Source: Artemisia argyi (lineage: Eukaryota; Streptophyta; Magnoliopsida; Asterales; Asteraceae). Taken from it: a DNA stretch of 64,000 bases. Where the stretch lies: the NCBI GenBank assembly GCA_030686995.1, contig CM060702.1:69159440-69223439 (forward strand). The letters run 5' to 3'. This document shows, piece after piece, positions 42,501 to 54,243 of the stretch; position 1 is the stretch's first letter; each line of letters opens with the position of its first letter. The position numbers and the translations under genes were made by a program. The notes beneath the pieces were generated by a model, which was given only the letters and a program-made list of their open reading frames with translations, was not told where the DNA came from and searched no databases.

Positions 42501-43011
42501 TGTTGCCGTATGTGCCCTCCGGACTGAGTCCGGAAGGATCGAACCAATAGCCGAAATGGATGGACTGATAAAGCAAAGCCGACCGCTCGAGAGAATCCGA
42601 AAGGGCGTGCCGCCCGGATTAACAGTCACTCCGAATCCAAGTACAAACAAGTACATAAGTACTTGATAAATAGAACACTAACAAGTAACCATTAAGGGGT
42701 AAGTACCATTCAACCTCATACCCTACCACATTAGCCTATAAATAGAGAGAGATTCATCAAGGTTAAACAACTCTCTTCTTATCTTATAATTTATTCTACA
42801 TTTATACTTTCTCTCTCTAAACGTATACTTACTCTCACGCCGGAGGTTGGTCCTGGGAACACTCCCGGGGCGAGTCTGACGGACGTATTTGTCTTGCAGA
42901 TATTCGAAGGAAGCTCCGTTAACCCGAAGACATATCGAATCCGAAGGACTCTTCAGTGTCCGGAGGGTTCATCTCGCTTGTCGAAGGTAAGATGAAGATT
43001 TTACCTCAACA
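42501..43011 (+). repeat. Gypsy LTR2 (511 bp)
   Basis: Full-length, same orientation as LTR1. It is followed by gcgac and the antisense ORF of the other copy in inverted orientation. It marks the centre of the palindrome. Confidence 0.93.
42737..42744 (+). promoter_or_regulatory. TATA box in LTR2
   Basis: TATAAATA at the position equivalent to that in LTR1. Transcription from here would run into the inverted copy. Confidence 0.6.
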
Positions 43012-43425
43012 GCGACAGGCTACGGGAGGGCCAGAATGTGGAGTTGCACCTGACTCAGCCGTTGGCTTCCAACGCTGAGGTTCCGGAGAAAACTGCTGAC
43101 CTTCCTAGGGTCGAGGCTCCTGATGATAGAATGATTGCTGCTAAGGAGAAGAAGAAAGAGCGGGCTGCTAGGGCCGGACTTCAGAGGCCTCCGGCCAGTG
43201 CCGCCACTAAGCCGACCCCTTCGGTTAAGCGGCCTAGGGAGGAGGCTTCCTCCCGTGTTCAGAAGAAGAGCAAGACTGCCGATTCTCCAGTGATTGATTT
43301 GGATTCTTCTGAGGCTGTTCCCAACCCTACTCCCATCTGTTCTATTCCTCCGCAGGACCAATCTTCTACGGGAGGGGAAGGGAGCAGTGGTCCGAAAAGG
43401 AGTGCTGGTGATGGTGAGTTTTCCA

Positions 43426-43481
<56 letters not shown>

Positions 43482-44640
43482 AGTCTTTTCTTTGTCAGGT
43501 AAGCTGAAGGGTGCAGCGGTTAGTCGTGGCAGAGAAACGGATGATGAAGATGTTGATATTGATGGTGATTCTTCGGATGAGGCTTTTGTTCCTGAGTGGT
43601 CTGTGAAGAGGGGTACGAGGATGAATAACTCTTCCGTTTGCAGAGATATGATGATTCACTTGGCTACTCCAGGTGAGGAAAAGTATATCGATGCTCATGA
43701 CGATGAGGAGGCAACTAACCGTGCGTGGCTTCTTTTGGCCAAGAGTGCCACGGCTCAGGCGGATTTGCTGTTCCGTTTTGAGAATGCTTCGGAAGAGCGC
43801 CGAAAGATTACTGCTGCTCACAAAGATTGTGACCGTAAGGTGAAGGATGGTCTTAAACGGTTTCAGTCTGTGAAGGGTGATTTTGAGAAGCTTAAAGCTG
43901 AGCACGCTAAGTGTGCCTCCGCGGATCCGGAGGAGTTGAAGAAGTTAAAGGCTGAGCATGCTGGTTGTTCGTCTAGGGAGCAAGGTTTGTCAGGAAGGAT
44001 TGTTGATTTAGAAAAGGAGAAGGAGGAGTGGAGGAAGATTTCAGGTGGTTAGGTTGAGCGGATCAAGTTGTTGGAGGCTGATTTGGCAAAAACAAGGTTG
44101 TTGCTGAGTGGTGAAGAAATGACTACTCAAGAGCTCCGTAAGGAGAAAGAAAAGATTGCTATTCTTGCTGGGAATGCAGAGATAGACCGTAACAAGATCG
44201 TGAATGTCTTTATTCCGGAGATGGTCCGTCGTCTGCTGGGTAGTCATGAATATAAAACAGCCTTGGCCGAACCCTTTAATTTGTACTTTCAGTCAGGATT
44301 CTTGGATGGGGTCTCCTTGGGAAGGAAATCGGAGGAGGTGGATAAGTTGCTCGAAGAGGTGGAGGGTCTGGATTTGGATGCTGACGCTAAATATCAACCT
44401 TTGTATGATCAGCTGTTCGTCAAGGAGTATCCATATGTTCAAAAGATCCGTAAGACCATCTATCGCACTTTTGATGAGCCGATGGAACTTCACCCAGATC
44501 CAGCTCCTGTCAATCATGTTGCACAAATAGTTGAAGAAACGGTTGCTCCAGAATCTACTTCTGAGCCTGTGGTTGACCCGCCGGTGGACAATCCTTCTGT
44601 CCAGCCTTCTTCTGATCAGACTACCTCCGTGTTTGTTTGA
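43012..44640 (+). pseudogene. Antisense coiled-coil ORF, copy 2, 3' part
   Basis: Begins abruptly at the LTR2 junction inside exon 2 (43012-43413), then intron with a long T tract, then exon 3 (43499-44640). The frame is as in copy 1 but reads Glu where copy 1 has its stop. It has its own nonsense codon (TAG at 44050-44052, CAG in copy 1). It retains the segment deleted from copy 1 (residues VQKIRKTIYRTFDEP) and ends PSSDQTTSVFV. Its exon 1 and first part of exon 2 are now 7 kb away at 51444-51940, separated by insertion and inversion. Confidence 0.8.
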
Positions 44641-44859
44641 AGGATTCAATTTGTAGGATACCGATATCTCCATTTTGACTATGGGTTAAGATATTTGGTA
44701 TCCTTCGTGAAGCTTGCTATAAAACTTGTTCTTTTTCTTGGTGACCTTTAGGTGTTGCTGATCCTCCTTGGGAGGTTCACTATTGACCAGCACTACGGTT
44801 TGTCCGGAGGCCGATGGATGTCCGGACGTTTGGCAGACGTTTTTACACATATGTTCTTA

Positions 44860-44894
<35 letters not shown>

Positions 44895-45123
44895 TTTTAT
44901 TTTTTTTTATTTTTTTTTTTAGATGTAATCAATCCGGACTTTTGTAAGATCTTAGAGGTCATTTCCGGAGTATCCTCATGTAACGGCCCTTGTGGTCTTT
45001 TTCGGATTATATAAATATCATTGCTTCTTTTTGGGTTGTGTTATATTATGTCTTGTTTTTCATATATTGCATTCATTATTAGCTCTTGGGACCATACTAT
45101 GCTATAATGTTTATGATTTTTTA

Positions 45124-45570
45124 CTGTTGGGAGCGATTTACGCCGGAAGGCGCATTATTCTTTGGCCTTTGGCCGTTGGGGGCGATTCACGCCGGAAGGC
45201 ACCTGGCCTTGTTAATATTTCTTGGCCTTTGGCCGTTGGGGCGGTTCACGCCGGAAGGCACATGGCCTTTGTTAATACTCTTTGGCCAATGGCCGTTGGG
45301 GCGGTTCACGCCGGAAGGCACCTGGCCTTTGTTAATACTCTTTGGCCAATGGCCGTTGGGGCGGTTCACGCCGGAAGGCACCTGGCCTTGTTAATATTCG
45401 TTGGCCTTTGGCCGTTGGGGCGGTTTACGCCGGAAGGCACCTGGCCTTTGTTAATACTCTTTGGCCAATGGCCGTTGGGGCGGTTCACGCCGGAAGGCAC
45501 CTAGCCTTTGTTAATACTCTTTGGCCAATGGCCGTTGGGACGGTTTACGCCGGAAGGCACCTGGCCTTAG
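45124..45570. repeat. 60-bp tandem array, copy 2
   Basis: Inverted counterpart of 38646-39094, also with eight occurrences of the gccggaagg core (seven units plus a partial), so unit number has not changed since the copies diverged. Confidence 0.9.
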
Positions 45571-45678
45571 ATATTTCGACTTGCAGGCTAACAATATTAT
45601 TTTGATGATAGTGAGTCTTATTATAGAAAAGAGATTGGCTTATGAGCCTTACAATGGGTCCTTTCGGATATTTTTTGA

Positions 45679-48600
45679 TTACATAAAACATTTTTTTAAG
45701 TTGATGGCGTGCCATGTCCTAGGTACTTCAACGTCTTCCATGGTTTGTAGCTTGTAGGTGCCGTGCTGATAAGCTTCTATTATTCGATATGGACCTTCCC
45801 AATTTGGTCCCAATTTTCCTTGATCCTCCGTTCTGCTGGCTTCGTTCCTCCGATATACAAATTCTCCTACCTTAAATGTTTCCGGACGCACCCTCCGATT
45901 ATAATATTGTTCCACCTTCTTTTTGTATTTTGCTTCCCTTATTGCTGCCATTTCTCTTCGTTCCTCCAGCAAATTTAAGTTGAGATTGATTTCGTCATCA
46001 TTGTTTTCCATATTGGTTGTCATAGTCCGGAAGGTGGGCATGCCAATCTCAGCCGGGATAACGGCTTCGCTTCCGTAGGTTAGACTAAAAGGTGTTTCGC
46101 CGTTGCTGGTCTTCAAGGTGGTACGGAAGGCCCAAAGTATGTTAGGTAGTTCATCGACCCATCCGGCTCTCTCTCGTCCTAGCCGCTACTTAAATCCCTT
46201 CATTAAACTTCTGTTGGCCCTTTCTACCAACCCGTTGGCTTAAGGATGTGCAACGGCTGTGTTGATCTGGGTGATGTTTAGTCTTTCACACCAACTCTTG
46301 AAAGGATCTCCTACGAAGTTGCTTCCGTTATCCGTAACGATTATTTTGGGTAATCCGAATCGACACACGATGTTATCCCATACGAATTTTTTGACTTCCT
46401 TTCCGGTGGTTTTGGCCAGCGGCTTTGCCTCCATCCACTTGGTGAAGTAGTCTACTGCGACAATTACATACCTGACCTTTCCTGGAGCTTCGGGCAGAGG
46501 TCCTAAGATGTCCATTGCCCATTGGTAGAAAGGCCATGGGGCCATGACGGAGGTCAACGTTGTTTTTGGTAATTTAGGGACCGGAGCATGTATTTGACAT
46601 GAATCATACTTCTGAATCAATTCCCTAGTGTCACGATGCATGGTTGGCCAATAATAACCTTGCCGCATGAGCATGGCCACTATGGATCGTGGTCTGGAGT
46701 GCATTCTGCATGCTCCTTCGTGTAATTCTCTGATAATATAGTTGGCCTGAAGTGGTCCTACACATCGTAACATTGGTCCCAAGTACGATTTTCGGAAGAG
46801 TACATCATCCAATAGGGTGTAATGGCTTATTTTCATTCGGAGGGCTCTAGCCTCGTTCTGATCTTCCGGCCAGATTCCCTCTTTTAAGCACCGGAGGATA
46901 GGTGACATCCAATTTTCCTCCTCTTCTTCTACTATTGCGTTGATTGGCTTCTCCTCCGTAGAAGGCTTTTCTAGTACTTCTACTAGGATTTCTTTCGTTA
47001 GGTGATCGAATGCTACGGATGCCAGTTTGCTTAGTACATCAGCCTTTTGGTTCTGAGCCCTTGGGATGTTTTTTATGCTGAAGCGTTCGAAGCAGGTTAT
47101 GTACTCCTTAGCCTTGGCAAGATATTTCATCATATTCTCCGTATATGCCGTAAAGTCTCCGTTAATCTGGCTTGCCACTAGTTTTGAATCTACGCGTACG
47201 TCTAACGCTCTTATGCGCATGCTTTTTGCAATTCTTAATCCGGCCAGTAATGCTTCATATTCTGCGCCGTTATTGGTAGTATTGAAATTCAGCCGGAGGG
47301 CATAGGTATATTCTTCCTTGTTCGGACTAATTAGGACTAAACCTGCTCCGGCGCCTTTTCTGCTAGACGCACCGTCAATCTAGAGTATCCATTCTTCGTT
47401 TTGGGAAACGTCATATATTTCTTTCCCTTTTCTTTTCGGATCTTCTTTTGGAGCTCCTACGGGAATCTCGTTGATGAAATCCGCCAGGACCTGCCCTTTG
47501 ACTGCGTTCCTTGGTGTGTAGGTGATGTTATAGGCTCCGAGCTCTACGGTGTATTTAGCGAGGCGTCCGAATGCTTCTGCCTTGTTTAACACTTGTTTAA
47601 TAGGTTGATCTGTTATAACCTTGATAGGGTGGGCTTCGAAGTACCGTCTCAATCTTCGGGACAGGTGTAGTAGGGATAGGGCCAGCTTTTCTACCGGAGC
47701 GTATCTCTTTTCGGCCTCGTGTAACGTCCTGCTTACATAGTGCACCGGAATTTGTCGCCCTTCCCTCTCTACTAACATAACCCCACTAATTGCCTCTTCG
47801 GTGGCCGACAGGTATAAATACATGTCTTCCTTCGGTTTTGGCGTAGTTAGGCAAGGGAGTTCCAAGATTATTTTCTTCATTTTGTGAAAAGCTTCTTCGG
47901 CGGCCTCTGTCCATTGATATTGGTCTTTATTGTCTTTAGTAATGTTTTTGAGGGTCTCAAAGAAAGGTAATGATCTTTCGGCTGATTTGGACAAAAAACG
48001 ATTTAGTGCTGCGAGCTTGCCGCTCAAGCTTTGCATTTCTTTGAGAGACTTGGGTGACTGCATATCGGCAATTGCTCTCGTCTTTTTAGGATTGGCTCTG
48101 ATTCCTTCCGATGATATTAGGTATCCGAGGAATTTTCCCTCTTCGACTCCGAAGGAGCATTTTTTGGGGTTTAGTTTCATATTTATCTTACGGAGGTTAT
48201 CAAACGTTTCGGCAATGTCGGCTAGTAACTCCTTTTCGGTTTGGCTCTTAATTACCATATCATCCACATATGCTTCCAGGTTTCGTCCGATTTGCGACCG
48301 GAAGACTGTGTCTACCAACTTCTGGTAAGTTGCTCCGGCATTCTTTAATCCGAAGGGCATCTTGGTGTAGCAATACGTTCCATGATCGGTGTAGAAGGCG
48401 TTTTTTTCTTCGTCTTCTTTTGCCATTTGAACTTGGTGATATCCTTTATAAGCGTCAAGGAAGCATTTGTAACGGAATCCTGTTACGGATTCGATTTTCC
48501 AATCAATTTCTGGTAATGGGTAATAGTCCTTTCGACACGAGGAATTGAGGTTCTTGAAATCGATGCACATCCTCCAACTGCCGTCCGGCTTTTTCACCAA

Positions 48601-50883
48601 TACCGGATTTGATATCCATGTCGGATATCGGACAGGCCTGATGATTCCGGCTTTCAGCCATTCTTCCACGTCCTTGTTTATGGCTTGGTTCTTTTCCTCT
48701 GAGAAGAACCTTTTCTTTTGCGCTACGGGTTTATCCTGAACGTTTGCATTGAGCTTGTGTTCTTCGATCCATCGGGGAACACCCTTCATATCAGATGGTT
48801 CCCATGCAAAAATATCCCGACTGTTTTTGAGCAAGATAATCAGGTTTCTTCGTCCTTCCATTGAGAAATTCTTTCCGATCGTTACTAGCTGTTCCGGGTA
48901 CGCCGGATGAACTAATATTTCCTCCGTTCCGTTACCTTCGTGATGGATCGTCGTTTCTGGTGAGGATCTTGTGTCGACTTCTTTTTCTGATAGAAACTTT
49001 TCTTCCAACTTTCTACATTCCGAAATGATGACGGAACGAGTGACCAGTGTAGCAATTCCCCTCGGGGTTGGGAATTTCATCATGGAATGTATCGTTGAAG
49101 GTATGGCTCTTAATTGCTTAATTCCGGTACGTCCCAGTATTATATTGTAAGGGGAAGGAGATCTTACTACTGCAAATTTCATGGTTGTTCGCCGATACAA
49201 CCCTTCACTTCCGAAGCACACTTCTAGTTCAATTTTTCCCAACGGATTAATTGCTTCCCCGGCGAAACCCACCAGGGGTGTGTTTGTCCTGGTGAGTCTA
49301 GATTGGATGGTAGAGTCCAAATTTAAGAAGCAGTGTTCATACATGACTTCGACCGAAGCGCCTTGGTCAACATATACCCTTCGGACAGTATATCCTTGCA
49401 CTTCTGCTTCGATTATGAGGGGTTCTTCCGAGGCATCTCCGGGTAAAATTGGGGGAAAGCTGATGGGAGTATTCATCCATTCTTCTTCTTGCTCTATGCT
49501 CTTGCGTTTCAGCTTTTTCTCTCGGTATCGAACCATATTTATGACCCTGCCCGGGTTGGTTTGGTGGTTGTTCCTCTGAGGTGCTTGGTTCCTTTGCTGG
49601 ACGTCTCTAATCAGGTGATCCAGCTTGCCTGTTTCCAAGGCCTTTTTAAGCTGTTCTTTCAGGTTATGGCAATCGTTTGTGAGGTGTCCTTTTTCTCCGT
49701 GATAATCACAATACTTGTCCAAGTTTTCTCTTGCTGGTCTTCCTCTCAGCAGAGGGGGAGCCGGCAGTCGGAGGTGGTGTTCGGTAGCTAGGATCTCTTT
49801 GGGGGCCTTAGTAAGTAGGTTCAGATCTATGGGCCTGGTGTCCCTTCTATTTGTGTCATTACGACGATACTCCCCCCTGTAATCTGCTCTGTTGTCGTTC
49901 CTTGCCGGGCCATAGGGTGCATAGTGGTTGTTTTGACGAGGCCGAAAATCATCCCGGCGTCCTTCTTGCCGACGATTTCCCCGGAAGGAAGACTGCCGCA
50001 CGTTTGAGTCCTGTATGTTATAGGGGCTGTGTTGGTGATCTCTCCGGTAGTTGTTTATCCTTTCTCCTCTTGGCACTTCAGCTGACCGATATGCTTTTTC
50101 GGAACGGATGAAATCATCTACTCTTACCATCATCTCCGTCACCGTTCGGGGAATTTTCTCAGAAAACCTCTTGGCCAGTTCCGGACATTTGCAGCCATCT
50201 ATGAAGGAAGATATTTGCATTACTTCCGGCACTCCGGAGATACGACTGGCTTTGTCTGTCCATCTCTCTTTAAACTTTGGTAGGCCTTCATTGGCTTGTC
50301 GGACGATTTTGGTGATTTCCATTGGGTCTCTAATGCATCTTCTACGGAGGGCAAATCTTTGCACAAATTGCTCATATAAGGTATCCCAGTTGTCTATGCT
50401 ACCCCGTGGTAAGCTGTCAAACCATCCTCTGGCGGAACCGTCCAAGGTCTGCTGGAACATCATGCACCATATGGGCATAGGCCAGGCTCCTTGATTAGCG
50501 GCTCCTTCAAATCTTGTTACGTGGTCATCTGGATCCGTGGATCCATCATATAGCTTTATGTGTGAAGGCATCGAATACTTTGCATTCTTAGGTCCGGAGA
50601 AGTCGATGATCCTCCGGGTAAAGGGACTCTTTGACGCTGCCTTGAAGGGTTTAGAGAGATCGTCCGTGCTTTCCTCTTCCGTTTTCTGAGTTCCGGTGTC
50701 TTGAGGCCCTTCGTCCTCGAAGTCGAGTTGGATAGGCTTGATTGGTGTTTCTCCTGTGGCATTGTATTGTTGGATTAGCACTTTCAAGGCGGTGAGATGA
50801 CTCTGGATTTGTTCTCTGCTGTTAGGATTGACTTCTTGATCTTTCCCACTACCTTCGGGTGTGGTAGGAGCAGGACCTGTCAT
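45679..50883 (-). pseudogene. Tat gypsy gag-pol, copy 2, with nonsense codons
   Basis: Inverted counterpart of copy 1, from ATG at 50883 to a TAA at 45679. The frame is open for 1167 codons to a TAG at 47382-47380 at the start of the archaeal RNase H (EWIL*, Tyr in copy 1). Further in-frame stops are a TAA at 46242-46240 (Gln in copy 1, in AVAHPQANG) and a TAG at 46188-46186 (Ser in copy 1). Between them all catalytic motifs are retained: YVDD in the reverse transcriptase and TDNG in the integrase. The C-terminus EGPYRIIEAYQHGTYKLQ is intact, which exposes the frameshift in copy 1. Both copies have KYDSCQ in the integrase zinc region, where a second Cys would be expected. Confidence 0.92.
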
Positions 50884-50932
50884 TGCTTATCTTGGATAGA
50901 GTGAATGACGGGTCCCACGGATGGCGCCAATT

Positions 50933-51443
50933 TGTTGAGGTAAAATCTTGATCTTACCTTCGACAAGCGAGATGAACCCTCCGGACACTGAAGAGTCCTT
51001 CGGATTCGATATGTCTTCGGGTTAACGGAGCTTCCTTCGAATATCTGCAAGACAAATACGTCCGTCAGACTCGCCCCGGGAGTGTTCCCAGGACCAACCT
51101 CCGGCGTGAGAGTAAGTATACGTTTAGAGAGAGAAAGTATAAATGTAGAATAAATTATAAGATAAGAAGAGAGTTGTTTAACCTTGATGAATCTCTCTCT
51201 ATTTATAGGCTAATGTGGTAGGGTATGAGGTTGAATGGTACTTACCCCTTAATGGTTACTTGTTAGTGTTCTATTTATCAACTACTTATGTACTTGTTTG
51301 TACTTGGATTCGGAGTGACTGTTAATCCGGGCGGCACGCCCTTTCGGATTCTCTCGAGCGGTCGGCTTTGCTTTATCGGTTCATCCTTTTCGGCTGTTGG
51401 TTCGATCCTTCCGGACTCAGTCCGGAGGGCACATACGACAACA
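50933..51443 (-). repeat. Gypsy LTR3 (511 bp, inverted)
   Basis: Full-length LTR in minus orientation abutting the inverted primer-binding site. Its outer flank is gtcac followed by antisense-ORF sequence rather than host DNA. Confidence 0.93.
51200..51207 (-). promoter_or_regulatory. TATA box in LTR3
   Basis: TATAAATA on the minus strand at the equivalent LTR position, directing transcription leftward through copy 2. Confidence 0.6.
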
Positions 51444-51940
51444 GTCACCTCTAACAACATTGACATTCCTGCGGAGGGAGGGTTTCTTCAGATAGTCAGA
51501 CATGGTCACACCTGCAAAGAAAAACCCGAAGATAAGAAGAAAAAAAAAAAGGGGGAGAAAGAAATAGTTAACACATATATATGCAAGACAAAGGCTATAC
51601 CCCTTCCCTCCTCATCCCTCAAAGCCGCCCGGTAACCGGGAAACTTCCAGTAAGAAGATAAACCCAAGAGATACAGGAAATCGTGCGAAACCTGACAAGG
51701 CTCAATAACGCACTCAGTCAACCTCTCAGCGTGGGCCACCACAAACTGTCCTTTCGGAAATGGATCCGAAACGTCCGAGTCATGATGCCTCCACGGCATT
51801 GCAAAGGGAATAGCACACCTATCTATCAAAAAGAACTCCTCCTTCCAGCCCTTTAAACAAGATGGAAACTCACGAAAGCAAACCTTTCTGCCACTACCCG
51901 TCCGCTTCTCGAAAGAGAACCACGAACCCTGCTTACTAAG
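51444..51940 (-). pseudogene. Antisense ORF, displaced 5' fragment of copy 2
   Basis: The start of exon 2 (51511-51444), intron 1, and the 3' part of exon 1 (51940-51601, including AMPWRHHDSDVSDPFPKGQF), matching 41113-41605. It begins exactly at the GTCAC site where copy 2's ORF was split. It is cut off at 51940 by a deletion that also removed most of the adjoining LTR. Confidence 0.8.
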
Positions 51941-52005
51941 GACTCTTCAGTGTCCGGAGGGTTCATCTCGCTTGTCGAAGGTAAGATCAAGATTTTACCT
52001 CAACA
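51938..52005 (+). repeat. LTR stump (last 68 bp)
   Basis: The final 65-68 bp of the LTR (gactcttcag to CTCAACA), in plus orientation, followed by the TTCAT target duplication. The junction has the 3-base microhomology 'aag', shared by the ORF sequence 'ttactaag' and the LTR sequence 'ccgaag'. Confidence 0.88.
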
Positions 52006-52169
52006 TTCATCAACTAGTGAGAATATATATAGAACTATTGTATGCATGTTATTTTACTTATAATAATTCATGAGTTTTATTTATTCAAATTCCTTAATCT
52101 TATACTACAGTACTAGATTATGTAATGATATTATGACAAGAAGATAACTAAAGAAAAGGAAAAAATGAT

Positions 52170-52541
52170 CGGAATCTGGGTTTGGTCACCGGAATCTGGG
52201 TTTGATCACCGGAGAAGATGAAGATGAAGGGTAAAGGGTGGTGGTGTTGGTTGTGTGGTGGTAGAGAGTGGTGGTGGTGGTAAATGTGAAATAAAATATA
52301 AAAATAACTTTGCAAATTTAGTCTCTGAATTAATAGTGATATGTCACGTGGACCTTAAAGCATTGAAATAACGATAATACCCTCGGTGACATGGCACTTA
52401 ACGATGAAACTAACGGAAAAGGCCTCTCGGTGGCGATTTTGCAAAAATTCGGAACGTTGGTGTCTTTTTTGCGCTATTTTTTGTCTCGGTCCCATTTTTG
52501 CTATTTCGTGAAACGTGAATGACCATTTTTGCAATTTACCC
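52170..52541 (-). repeat. Dispersed repeat, right copy of the flanking inverted pair
   Basis: Reverse complement of 31455-31832 with scattered substitutions and a shorter CAC run. Part of its end ('ggaatctgggtttg') is tandemly doubled. Confidence 0.75.
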
Positions 52542-53399
52542 TTTATTTATTTACTTACTCTTAAATCATAAAATATCACATAAAATACTATTATTTAAAT
52601 ATATAATATAATTTTCTATTACATCATTCTTTTTTTTCTCTCTTACATCAAATCCAAATCCAAATTCAAATTCTAATCATAATCCAAATCTAAATCCAAA
52701 TCAAAATCAAAATCCTAAACCCCTATATAAACCAAACGGGCCTAAAAGGATACATATGACAGCTTTTAATTATAGATTAAAAGGATACATGTAAAGAAAA
52801 TTTAATTATAGATTAAAAGGATACATGAGACTATGAGAGTACATTTTGTGTTATATCAGTGTGTATAATAAGCTTAATGACTTGCATTTTTCATTTAGGG
52901 GTGCTCTAGTAATGTAATTAACTGAACGTTAACCGGTCAATTTTTTAAATTCGTCATAATAAATAAATGTGTTGGCTTAATATTTTAAATGGAAAATGAT
53001 TTGTAGGTCTAACTCATCAACCTAAAGATAGACTTATAAATGTGATTGGTGGAAATAAAAAATTGATTGGTAGGTAATTATGAGAGAGAATGTGTGTATA
53101 ACATTTGTCAAAATATGAATGTATTAAGCCTATTTGTAGGGCCTTTTAATAAGGCATATTTATCACTACTCTTATTAAATTTATCATAATAAGCAAGTGT
53201 CTTGACATAATATTTTTAAATCTCTATTTTAAGAATGTACTAAATACTTTATAATATAGTATAGATATAAAGTGGGGGTAGGATAACCACACCCTCCCTA
53301 GGGAGGGTGTGTTGACTTTGACCAGCTGCCGCCGCCTGTACTATCTGCATTAAAATTTGTATATTTTGATTAAAGTAGGTGGACCCTCCTGGTAGGGAG
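52542..53399. other. Intergenic, AT-rich
   Basis: No gene is recognised. A possible Helitron 5' end on the minus strand (TCTATACTATATTATAAAG starting at 53265, preceded by A) has no identified 3' partner. Confidence 0.4.
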
Positions 53400-53960
53400 T
53401 AGGGCTGTAAACGAACCGGACGAACACGAACGAAGCCCTGTTCATGTTCGTTCATTTAATTTTAACCGGACAAATAAACGGACACGAACGCTTAAACGGA
53501 CGAATTTTCTTGTTCATGTTCGTTTATTAAGAAAATGAATTGTTCATGTTCGTTTATGTTCGTTTATTAAGACACTAAACGAACGCTAAACGAACATAAA
53601 CGATCGAACATAAATGAAAATAGACAAACAAACATAAACTTTATTGAATTCTTCACAATGTATTGTTTGATAAGTGTTGCTTTGTTTAAACAAACCAATT
53701 TTTAAAATTATAAAATTAAAAGATACGATATATGAACATAAATAGATAAATAAACATAAACGAACTTTAACGAACGCCTAATCGGACGTTCACGAACATA
53801 AATGAACGAACGTGACTTTTGTTCATGTTCGTTCATTTAACTAAACGAACGTAAAATATTGTTCATGTTCGTTCATTTAATAAACGAACGAACATAAACG
53901 AACTTTTTATCGAACGGTTCATGAAATGTTCACTGAACGTTCAGTTCATTTACAGCCCTA
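53400..53960. mobile_element. hAT-type non-autonomous element
   Basis: A 561-bp element with terminal repeats TAGGGCTGTAAACGAAC / TAGGGCTGTAAATGAAC (read inward) and a perfect 8-bp target duplication GTAGGGAG (53392-53399 and 53961-53968). The subterminal regions are arrays of 'gttcatgttcgtt' and 'aacgaacataaac' words, likely transposase-binding repeats. It has no ORF. Confidence 0.85.
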
Positions 53961-54243
53961 GTAGGGAGGGTTAGCATAACACAACCCATATTAAGTGTTG
54001 TCAAGTCAAAACACTTTTTGGACTTGATGAGATTTATACTGTAACTAGAGATTACTATAACTAGAGTTGCACAATACATAAATATGAAATATGGTTTTCC
54101 ATATTCTCGTAATCATATACAATTAAAAGCTGAGAATTTATGAAAATTTAATGCATTGCCCAAATACGTTTCATATGTTGCATTCATGAAAATCCTTATT
54201 TATACCACACAATTAAAAGCTGAAAATATCAAAACATTGTATC

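Larger units (their letters stand above)
32781..52005. mobile_element. Nested and inverted pair of Tat-lineage Ty3-gypsy retrotransposons
   Basis: Order: LTR1(+), PBS, gag-pol(+), tandem array, antisense ORF(-), polypurine tract, LTR2(+), antisense ORF part(+), array, gag-pol(-), PBS, LTR3(-), rest of antisense ORF(-), LTR stump(+). The outer flanks share TTCAT (32776-32780 and 52006-52010). The flank of LTR2 is GCGAC, the reverse complement of GTCGC, and that of LTR3 is GTCAC, matching the 5-bp site in the antisense ORF where the two parts join. This fits element A (TSD TTCAT) receiving element B in opposite orientation (TSD GTCAC, one copy mutated), then recombination between their inverted left halves flipping the interior. 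The present arms are about 8.4 kb each. Confidence 0.88.
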
